33,069 bases of DNA, from the NCBI GenBank assembly GCA_016873115.1, contig VGYB01000025.1, forward strand, positions 1 to 33,069, written 5' to 3'. A model generated the notes under the pieces. That model was not told the DNA's origin and made no database searches. It was given only the letters and a program-made list of their open reading frames with translations. The stretch is from Planctomycetota bacterium. GTDB lineage: Bacteria; Planctomycetota; Phycisphaerae; Phycisphaerales; SM1A02. A program made the translations under genes and the position numbers. Positions 27,484-33,069 of this stretch are shown here, piece by piece; within the stretch, counting starts at the first letter, position 1, and the number at the start of each line of letters is the position of its first letter.

Positions 27484-28293
27484 ATGGGCATGTTCAAGGT
27501 CTATGTCGGGAATCTGGATCGCAAGGCGACCGCGGACGATGTTCGCACGCTCTTCGTGGCTTTCCCCGATGTCGAGGACATTGCCCTGGCGACTGACAAG
27601 GAAGGCAACAGCCGCTGCTTCGCGATCGTCATGTTCCGTGACAAGCAGCGCGGTCAGCTGGCCATCGAAGTCCTGCTCGGCAAGAAGATGCACGGCCGCG
27701 AACTCGTCATCAACGAGGTCCAGAAGAAGCCCAAGGGCGGTGCGGCGGAGAAGCCCGCTGCCCGCGGCCCCTTCGGCCCAAGGGGGCCGGGCGGCGCGGG
27801 GCGTGGTCCGGGTGGTCCGCGCGGCCTTGGCGGTGCCTCACGCGGGCTTGGCGGTGCCTCACGCGGGCTTGGCGGTGCCTCACGCGGGCTTGGTGGACCA
27901 CGCGGCCCCGGCGGAGCTGAACGCGGCTCGGGTGCGCCTCGGGGCGAAGGCGGCCCTCGGGGCGACCGAGAAGGCGGGTCAGGCGGTTTCAGCCGCAATC
28001 CGCGGCGCAGTCCAGGAGCATCAGGCAATCGACCCAGTGGTGATCGGCCCGGTTCTGGCACATCGCTCCCAAGTGGACCCTCGGCAGGTTCACCACGCCT
28101 TGGTGGCTCTTCCGGCAGTGGCGAGGGTGGCCCCCTTGGCCCGCGATCGCGATCTGGTCAGCAAGATCGACCCGGCGGCACCCCTCATTCGGCCGGTCGC
28201 GGTGAGGGCGGTGTTGGTCCCGCGGGACCGCTGAAGGATCGCCCTGACGAGCCCAAGCAGGCGTCGGATGGATCCCAGAGCGGGTCCTCCTAA
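27484..28293 (+). CDS. RRM RNA-binding protein with long Gly/Arg/Pro-rich tail
   Basis: A 269-residue cytoplasmic protein. AGGAG lies seven bases before the ATG at 27484 (a second ATG at 27490 is possible). Residues 4-83 are a single RNA-recognition motif: RNP2 VYVGNL, then VRTLFVAFPDVEDI, an RNP1-like SRCFAIVMF (Cys where Gly is usual) and GRELVINEVQKKP. Residues 84-269 are disordered and Gly/Pro/Arg/Ser-rich, with GGASRGL repeated exactly. Bacterial RRM proteins of this layout (RRM plus glycine-rich tail, as in cyanobacterial Rbps) bind RNA and are often cold-induced. It sits between the 5S terminator and the secretion ATPase gene, 20 bases before the latter, and may be co-transcribed with it. 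A clear promoter was not found. Confidence 0.88.
   Translation: MGMFKVYVGNLDRKATADDVRTLFVAFPDVEDIALATDKEGNSRCFAIVMFRDKQRGQLAIEVLLGKKMHGRELVINEVQKKPKGGAAEKPAARGPFGPRGPGGAGRGPGGPRGLGGASRGLGGASRGLGGASRGLGGPRGPGGAERGSGAPRGEGGPRGDREGGSGGFSRNPRRSPGASGNRPSGDRPGSGTSLPSGPSAGSPRLGGSSGSGEGGPLGPRSRSGQQDRPGGTPHSAGRGEGGVGPAGPLKDRPDEPKQASDGSQSGSS
27826..27888 (+). repeat. Three identical 21-bp tandem repeats inside the RRM gene
   Basis: The 21-base unit beginning CTTGGCGGTGCC is repeated three times without change (27826-27846, 27847-27867, 27868-27888) and followed by a degenerate copy. Each unit encodes seven residues (GGASRGL register), so copy-number change keeps the frame. Identity at the DNA level indicates recent expansion. 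Confidence 0.9.
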
Positions 28294-28313
28294 CGCTCAG
28301 GGGGCTGTACACG

Positions 28314-30038
28314 ATGCCATCGCTTGAGTTCAGGTCGCTGACCGGCCAGCAGAAGGTCGAGGTGCATGAGGCTGGTGTGACCATTGGCCGTCATCCCGAC
28401 AACGTGATCTCGATGCCGCACGACGAGGCGATGAGCCGCAAACACTGCGTGGTCGAGCCGGGGACGACGATCGGGACATGGCTCGTGCGCGATCTCCAGT
28501 CCCGCAATGGCGTGCGTGTGAATGGCGCGCGCGTCATCGACCAGACCCTGGTGCACGATGATGTGCTTCGCGTTGGTTCAACCGACTTCCGCTTTGTCGA
28601 CATCGATGCCGTGGCACCGCTTGAGCCGATCGCCGAGGACGATCCGGTGAGGGTGGCGCGCAAGCCGGACTTCGATGCCCCGGCACTTGCCGCACAAGGA
28701 ACGATCGACTTCGACCCGGACTCGATCACCAGCGACACCTCATATGCCCAGCAGCTGGGGCGCATCATCGATGGTGCGCCGAACAAGACCTTCACGGACC
28801 GCGAGATCGCGCTCATGGACTGCAAGGGCACCACGATCCACGGCGCCTCGGCTGCCGGTGTCCGTCGTGCGAAGGACGAGGATTCCGAGAGCATTCGCCT
28901 GTTCAAGTTGCTGCTGCTTGCGTGCTTCCGCGCGCGTGCCACCGACCTGCACATGGAGCCCAAGCAGGATCGATCGGCGATCCGACTGCGCGTCGATGGC
29001 GTCATGGTGCCCGCGTGCGACCTGCACCCATCACTGGCCAAGCGTGTGCTGGGCGTGGTCAAGATCCTCTGCGAGATCGACATCACGCAGCGGGGCATCG
29101 TGCAGGAAGGCCACTTCGGCGTGATGGTGCAGGGGCGCCGGGTCGACTACCGCGTCAGCCTGACGCCGAGCATGCACGGGCAGAAGCTCGTGATCCGCGT
29201 ACTGGACCAATCCAACGCTCCCGCGCGCCTGAGCGACCTGGGCATGCTGCCCTGGATGTACGGCAAGGTGCGTGATGTGGCGCGCCGCGACAGCGGCATG
29301 GTGCTCACGTGCGGACCGACCGGCAGCGGCAAGACCACCACGACCTACAGTTGCCTGCGCGAGATCGACTTCGAGACGCGCAATGTGCTCACGATCGAGG
29401 ATCCGGTCGAGTACTACCTCGATGGCTGCACGCAGATCCCCATCGACCACAAGCAGGGCAACTCCTTCGGGCAGATCCTGCGCAGCGTGCTTCGGCAGGA
29501 TCCCGATGTGATCTTCGTGGGCGAGATCCGCGACATCGAGACGGCCACGGTGGGGATGCAGGCGGCCATGACGGGCCACCTTGTCTACAGCACCGTCCAC
29601 TCGAAGGACACGATCGGCGCGGTGTTCCGCCTGCTCGACCTCGGCGTGGAGTCCTACCTGGTGGCCAACGCCCTGTCATTGATCATCGCGCAGCGTCTGG
29701 TCCGCGTGCTGTGCCACGACTGCCGGCGCCCGGTCGCACCAACGCCGGCACAGACGCTCAAGATGGGGGCGCATGTGAAGGGCATGTCGAAGGTCTTCAC
29801 GCCAGTCGGTTGCCCGGCCTGCCTGCGCACGGGCTACCACGGCCGCCGTGCATTGTTCGAGGTGCTCGAGTTCAACGATGCACTCCGCGATGTGGTGCTG
29901 AAGCGTCCCACGATCACCGACATGAAGGCGGTCCTCTCGACCGGGCTCTTCGCGAGCTTGCAGCAGTTCGGTTGGCAACTCGTGGCTGCCGGCGAGACGA
30001 ATGTCGAGGAGATCGACCGCGTGGCAGGCACGGGATGA
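28314..30038 (+). CDS. FHA-domain GspE/PilB-type secretion/pilus motor ATPase
   Basis: A 574-residue protein. Residues 1-97 are a forkhead-associated domain with the phosphothreonine-binding set GR (25-26), SRKH (41-44) and RNG..VNG (64-71). After an acidic linker comes a type II secretion/type IV pilus assembly ATPase: ATDLHMEP and IRLRVDG (209-229), Walker A GPTGSGKTT (333-341), Asp box TIEDPVEYY (359-367), Walker B DVIFVGE (397-403), and His box TGHLVYSTVHSKD (419-431). A tetracysteine zinc site (CHDC and CPAC) closes the core. The usual N1E/MshEN domain is absent and the FHA occupies its place. The motor would polymerise pilin or pseudopilin at the inner membrane. AGGGGG lies nine bases upstream of the ATG. 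Its stop overlaps the next gene (ATGA). It may power the machine encoded by the pilMN operon 4.4 kb upstream. Confidence 0.92.
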   Translation: MPSLEFRSLTGQQKVEVHEAGVTIGRHPDNVISMPHDEAMSRKHCVVEPGTTIGTWLVRDLQSRNGVRVNGARVIDQTLVHDDVLRVGSTDFRFVDIDAVAPLEPIAEDDPVRVARKPDFDAPALAAQGTIDFDPDSITSDTSYAQQLGRIIDGAPNKTFTDREIALMDCKGTTIHGASAAGVRRAKDEDSESIRLFKLLLLACFRARATDLHMEPKQDRSAIRLRVDGVMVPACDLHPSLAKRVLGVVKILCEIDITQRGIVQEGHFGVMVQGRRVDYRVSLTPSMHGQKLVIRVLDQSNAPARLSDLGMLPWMYGKVRDVARRDSGMVLTCGPTGSGKTTTTYSCLREIDFETRNVLTIEDPVEYYLDGCTQIPIDHKQGNSFGQILRSVLRQDPDVIFVGEIRDIETATVGMQAAMTGHLVYSTVHSKDTIGAVFRLLDLGVESYLVANALSLIIAQRLVRVLCHDCRRPVAPTPAQTLKMGAHVKGMSKVFTPVGCPACLRTGYHGRRALFEVLEFNDALRDVVLKRPTITDMKAVLSTGLFASLQQFGWQLVAAGETNVEEIDRVAGTG

Positions 30039-30538
30039 GCGACGAGTGTCCGTTTGCGACTCTGGGCCTCGTGCCATCATGGCCCGTCGATGCCGCGAGT
30101 GTGCGTCGGGCACGGCTTGGGGCGGCGGCGCGGTTCCATCCGGATCGTGCCGGCAATGCGGTTGAGCGTCTGGACTTCGAGGTGCGCATGGGATCGGCGA
30201 ACCGGGCTGCCGAGCAGCTGTTGGATCCAGTCCTTGCTGCAGGGGCCTTGCTCCGCGCCGCCGCGATCGACGCGACCGAGCTGCCGCTTCCGCCCATGGA
30301 GTTGGCAGAGCTGCTTGAGCGTCGTGAGTGGTTCGACGAGCGGATCGGTGGCAATGCCGACGCAAGGGCCGAAGCCCGTGCTTGGGCAGCGAGCGAGCGT
30401 GCATCGTTGGTGTCGAAGTTCGGCGCCGCGTTGGTCGACGGTCGCGCGTCCGGTGCATGGTCGGAGGCGCGTCGGGTGATCGCTCGGCTCCGGGCGTTGG
30501 CCCGCATGACGGATGCCGGCATCGTGCGCCAAGGATGA
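30035..30538 (+). CDS. hscB: HscB-like J-domain co-chaperone
   Basis: A 167-residue protein of HscB length. The N-terminal J-like domain has the HscB-type opening CPFATLGLVPSWPVD and the essential HPD tripeptide at 35-37 (ARFHPDRAG), and continues MGSANRAAEQLLDPVLAAGALL. The C-terminal three-helix part begins LPPMELAELLERREWFDE, matching the M-E-x-x-E-L-R-E region that binds the IscU scaffold in HscB. HscB stimulates the Hsp70 HscA during Fe-S cluster transfer. No iscU, hscA or ferredoxin gene is nearby. It overlaps the secretion ATPase gene by four bases (ATGA), so it is translated with it, which is an odd pairing. A more general J-protein role is the alternative. Confidence 0.75.
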   Translation: MSDECPFATLGLVPSWPVDAASVRRARLGAAARFHPDRAGNAVERLDFEVRMGSANRAAEQLLDPVLAAGALLRAAAIDATELPLPPMELAELLERREWFDERIGGNADARAEARAWAASERASLVSKFGAALVDGRASGAWSEARRVIARLRALARMTDAGIVRQG

Positions 30539-30541
30539 TCG

Positions 30542-31804
30542 ATGGCCCTCGACCCTGCCTATGTCTCGCTGGTTGCAGCGCTGCCACCCTTGATCGTGGC
30601 CAGTGGGCTGTGCAGCGCGAGCGAGACGGTGCTGTTCGGGCTCTCGCAAGCAGACCGGATTCACCTGAAGGAATCGCACCCGCGGATCGCAGGCATCGTC
30701 GACTCGATGCTCGGTGAACCCGCCGGCCTGCTCACGACGATCCTGCTCGCGAACATCACGATCAACGGCACCTACTTCGCCGCAGCGAGCGTCATCGCGC
30801 TGCATGAGCCGGATCCTGCGTGGCAGGTTGGCATCAGTATCGCGCTGCTCGTGACCATCGTGCTGGTTGGCGAGGTGATCCCGAAGATGGCGGCCAACGC
30901 CTTCCGAGGCAAACTGGTGCTGGTGCTGGCCCCGATGCTCTTTGCGCTGCATGTCTTCCTGAAGCCTGCGCGCTGGGCCATCACGCGGAGCGTGGCCGAG
31001 CCGGTGGCGAGGCTCACGCGCGCGGATCGCGTCCAGCAGGTGACTGAGAGCGATCTTGACGCACTGGTGGACCTGTCGGCTCGGCAGGGCGAGATCGGTA
31101 GCGTGGAGCGGGAGTTCATCCAGCGCCTGATCCGCTACCGCCGCGTCCGAGTGCGTGATGTGATGACGCCGCGTGTCGAGCTGGCCATGGTGTCCCGGGC
31201 GTCCGGTCGCGCTGCCGTCGTCGAGGCCTGCCGGGGGCATCGCGTCAAGCGGCTTGTCGTGCACGGTGCGCGCACCGATGATGTGCTCGGGCTGCTCGAT
31301 GTGCGGGGCTACCTGCTTGATGTTCGTGGCGATCAGGCTCCGATGGAGCCGCACCTGCAGCGACCGAGTTTCGTGCCCGAGGTCGCCACGCTCGAGCAGC
31401 TTGGGAGCTTCTTCCGGGCCGAGTCCGTCGACCTGGCGATCGTGGTCGATGAGTACGGCGGGCTTGCGGGCGTCGTGGCGGTCGAGGATGCGGTCGAGGA
31501 GATCGTGGGCGACATCCCCGCTCCGGGTGAGCGTTCGGTCGAGGCGCCACGCGAGGTCGAGCCGGGCGCATGGAGTGCGCGTGGCGATGTGACCGTGGTC
31601 GCCGTGTCGCAGGCACTGGGTACGGATGTCCCTGATGTGCATGCTTCCACGATCGGGGGTCTGGCCGTGGAGCTCGCGGGCGGCGTACCCAAGGTGGGCC
31701 GTCGGCTGCTGTGCGATGGCATGGAGATCGAGGTGCTGGCCGTCGAGCATGGCACGGTGCGCTCCGTGCTGGTACGCAAGCGGGAGGCTGGCCATGTCGC
31801 CTGA
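30542..31804 (+). CDS. CNNM/CorC-type transporter (DUF21 - CBS pair - CorC_HlyC)
   Basis: A 420-residue membrane protein of the HlyC/CorC (CNNM) family, known for Mg/Co efflux or divalent-ion homeostasis. The N-terminal DUF21 domain has about four hydrophobic segments (LPPLIVASGLCSASETVLFG, LLTTILLANITINGTYFA, IALLVTIVLVGEVIPKMAA, LVLAPMLFALHVFL) with the conserved SASE and GEVIPK. A cytoplasmic CBS pair spans about 200-325 (VRDVMTPRVELAMV; VDEYGGLAGVVAVEDAVEEIVGDI). The C-terminal CorC_HlyC domain (about 335-412) carries ARGDVTVVAVS and TIGGLAVELAGGVPKVG. AAGGA precedes the ATG; it begins three bases after the J-protein stop. The next gene is a paralogue. Confidence 0.92.
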   Translation: MALDPAYVSLVAALPPLIVASGLCSASETVLFGLSQADRIHLKESHPRIAGIVDSMLGEPAGLLTTILLANITINGTYFAAASVIALHEPDPAWQVGISIALLVTIVLVGEVIPKMAANAFRGKLVLVLAPMLFALHVFLKPARWAITRSVAEPVARLTRADRVQQVTESDLDALVDLSARQGEIGSVEREFIQRLIRYRRVRVRDVMTPRVELAMVSRASGRAAVVEACRGHRVKRLVVHGARTDDVLGLLDVRGYLLDVRGDQAPMEPHLQRPSFVPEVATLEQLGSFFRAESVDLAIVVDEYGGLAGVVAVEDAVEEIVGDIPAPGERSVEAPREVEPGAWSARGDVTVVAVSQALGTDVPDVHASTIGGLAVELAGGVPKVGRRLLCDGMEIEVLAVEHGTVRSVLVRKREAGHVA

Positions 31805-32774
31805 GTTGATGACCGGCCTTGCCTTGCTGCTCATCGGGCTCGGGGCCTCCGCGCTGTGCAGCGGCATCGAGACGGGCCTCTACACGATCAATCGCGTGAG
31901 GCTGGCCGTGCGCGTCGGTCGCGGCGACCGGGCTGCACTGCGGATCCGCGAAGAACTGCTTCGGCCCAACCGTATGCTCGCGACCATCTTGGTGGGGAAC
32001 AATGTGGCGCACTACATCCAGAGTGCCGGGGCGACCGTCTTCCTGGAGACCATGCAGTGGACGCCGACGCAGATGACGATCGCCAACGCCGTGGTGCTCA
32101 CCCCGATGGTGTTCCTGCTCGGGGAGTTGCTGCCCAAGGACCTGTACCGAGCGCACACGGATCGATTGGTGTACGCAACGGTCTGGTGGGTGCGGATCCT
32201 GCGGGTCGTCTTCTCGATCATCCCGCTCGTGCCCTTGGTCCGCGCGACCGGTGAATTCGTGCTCTGGATGCTCGGCGTCAGGCCCCAGGATCTGGCGACC
32301 CAGCGGGACCGCGTGGGCACGCTGATCCGCGAGGGGGCCGGCAGTGGTGTCCTGGGCGAGGAGCAACTGGCGGTCGTGGATCGTGCGCTTGGCATGCGCG
32401 GCCGCCCCATCATCAATCACGCCGTGCCGTGGCGCAAGGTCGTGGCCATCCGCATGGATGCTGATCGTGGCCTGCGTGAGCGCGCGCTCCGTGAGTATGC
32501 CTTCAGCCGGTTCCCCGTGACGAGTGCCGATGGCCAGGTGCTCGGCGTGCTGCACGCGCTCGATGTGCTGATCGATCCCGTGCGCCCGACATCGGGCCTC
32601 ATGCGGCCAGCGCTCGTGCTCGCGCCTGACGCGGCCGTCGGGGATGCGATCGCAGCCATGCGAAAGGCTCGCTCCACTCTGGCAGTGATCCGAGGAACCG
32701 ATGGCCGGCCGCAGGGAATCGTGGCGCTGCGTGACTTGGTGCAGCCCATCGTCGGGCGGCTCTCGGGGTGGTAG
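31794..32774 (+). CDS. CNNM/DUF21 - CBS membrane protein lacking the CorC domain
   Basis: A 326-residue paralogue of the preceding protein. The ATG at 31794 lies inside the end of that gene (11-base overlap) and has GGGAGG six bases upstream, so translation is coupled. The DUF21 part spans about 1-165 (LALLLIGLGASALCSGIETGL with SGIE in place of SASE; MLATILVGNNVAHYIQSAGA; MVFLLGELLPKDLYRAH). A weak CBS pair follows (about 205-322; YAFSRFPVTSADGQVLGVLHALDVL; LAVIRGTDGRPQGIVALRDLV). The CorC_HlyC domain is absent. Paired full-length and short CNNM proteins in tandem suggest a heterodimer (inference). The gene ends 33 bases before the tRNA. Confidence 0.88.
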   Translation: MSPELMTGLALLLIGLGASALCSGIETGLYTINRVRLAVRVGRGDRAALRIREELLRPNRMLATILVGNNVAHYIQSAGATVFLETMQWTPTQMTIANAVVLTPMVFLLGELLPKDLYRAHTDRLVYATVWWVRILRVVFSIIPLVPLVRATGEFVLWMLGVRPQDLATQRDRVGTLIREGAGSGVLGEEQLAVVDRALGMRGRPIINHAVPWRKVVAIRMDADRGLRERALREYAFSRFPVTSADGQVLGVLHALDVLIDPVRPTSGLMRPALVLAPDAAVGDAIAAMRKARSTLAVIRGTDGRPQGIVALRDLVQPIVGRLSGW

Positions 32775-32788
32775 CTGCCGTTGATCCG

Positions 32789-32797
32789 TGCTATGCT
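32789..32797 (+). promoter_or_regulatory. Putative extended -10 promoter of tRNA-Ile
   Basis: TGCTATGCT (extended -10) ends ten bases before the mature tRNA, so the primary transcript would carry only a few 5' bases. The -35 region overlaps the end of the preceding gene and is not consensus. Confidence 0.45.
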
Positions 32798-32807
32798 CGA
32801 ACGCCCC

Positions 32808-32881
32808 GCGCCGGTAGCTCAGTTGGCTAGAGCACACCCCTGATAAGGGTGAGGTCGAAGGTTCGATTCCTTTCCGGCGCA
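32808..32881 (+). tRNA. tRNA-Ile(GAT)
   Basis: A complete 74-base cloverleaf. Acceptor stem GCGCCGG/CCGGCGC, D arm GCTC/GAGC, anticodon arm CACCC/GGGTG with loop CTGATAA (anticodon GAT at 32842-32844), T arm GAAGG/CCTTT with loop TTCGATT, discriminator A. CCA is not encoded. In many bacteria this tRNA lies in the 16S-23S spacer; here it stands alone. Confidence 0.97.
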
Positions 32882-32883
32882 TT

Positions 32884-33069
32884 CTGAGTCGCGGCCCTTC
32901 GGCCGCGAGCAAGGCATCGCGGATCGACGGGTGGCGAGCGCGGCCCTCCGGCCGCGGGCTGAGTCGCGGCCCTTCGGCCGCGAGCAAGGCATCGCGGATC
33001 GACGGGTGGCGAGCGCGGCCCTTCGGCCGCGGGCTGAGTCGCAGCCCTCCGGCCGCGGGCTGAGTCGCG
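32884..33069. repeat. 75-bp tandem repeat of GC-rich hairpins
   Basis: Units beginning CTGAGTCGCGGCC start at 32884, 32959 and 33034, a period of exactly 75 bases. Each full unit contains two near-perfect palindromes of the type GCGGCCCTTCGGCCGC (six-base-pair stem, four-base loop) separated by AAGGCATCGCGGATCGACGG. The third unit is only 26 bases long, joining the start of one hairpin to the end of the other, and a fourth begins at 33060. Loops differ only at CTTC/CTCC. The array runs off the window. Confidence 0.9.

Noticed and set aside
27826-27888. CRISPR or integron-like repeat
   Set aside because: The repeats are contiguous, in frame, and encode a glycine-rich protein tail.
27344-28234. 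Overlapping plus-strand frame across the RRM gene
   Set aside because: It has no RRM or other domain, begins within the 5S terminator, and the SD-preceded frame at 27484 has clear RNP motifs.
31245-32987. Long minus-strand open frame (580 codons) containing RRKGIEPSTSPLSGVC-like peptide
   Set aside because: It is antisense to the CNNM-like genes and tRNA-Ile; that peptide is the familiar spurious product of reading a tRNA backwards. Its start lies in the hairpin repeat.
32884-33069. CRISPR array
   Set aside because: Units are contiguous, 75 bases long, with internal palindromes and no unique spacers; no cas genes are present.

Overview
The window comes from a GC-rich bacterium, very probably a planctomycete of the class Phycisphaerae. 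Three things support this. Two secreted proteins end in paired Ca-binding, GC-type dockerin-like repeats (D-x-D-x-DG-x-V-x-G-x-DL-G-x-LL-x-x-W). A 23S-5S rRNA unit stands alone with no 16S gene anywhere in the window. Several gene families (the carbohydrate-binding V/XII-like surface protein, and a PilM fusion with very divergent partners) have a planctomycete look. No mobile element, prophage or CRISPR array was seen.

Layout. 1-5755: the tail of an unknown gene, a large secreted Trp/Gly-rich repeat protein, and a divergent pair of exported enzymes (an alpha/beta hydrolase resembling polyesterases, and a PQQ-type sugar dehydrogenase propeller carrying a CBM6-like module), both with dockerin-like tails. 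5778-15191: eight close-packed minus-strand genes. In transcription order these are a hypothetical protein, an M20 dipeptidase, a two-helix exported/membrane protein, an ABC ATPase, NAD kinase, seryl-tRNA synthetase, a DUF3592-like membrane protein and GDP-L-fucose synthase. 15304-16644: a polytopic membrane protein. 16743-18077: a four-domain S1 RNA-binding protein, divergent from the next operon.

18320-23930 is a three-gene operon for the inner-membrane platform of a type IV pilus or type II secretion-like machine. Its first protein appears to be PilM fused to PilN. The second has PilO-like topology, and the third is an unrecognised coiled-coil membrane protein. A strong terminator follows, then an autonomous 23S-5S operon (consensus promoter at 24030, terminator at 27336). 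Next come an RRM/glycine-rich RNA-binding protein, a GspE/PilB-type secretion ATPase with an N-terminal FHA domain, an HscB-like J-protein overlapping it by four bases, and two tandem CNNM/CorC-like membrane proteins. The window ends with tRNA-Ile(GAT) and a 75-bp tandem array of GC-rich hairpins that runs off the edge.

The most interesting biology is the remodelled pilus/secretion apparatus: the fused PilM-PilN protein and its divergent partners on one side of the rRNA unit, and the FHA-gated motor ATPase on the other. A second theme is promoter architecture. At several genes a TAnnnT -10 box lies exactly 6-7 bases before the ATG, which predicts leaderless mRNAs and helps to choose start codons.
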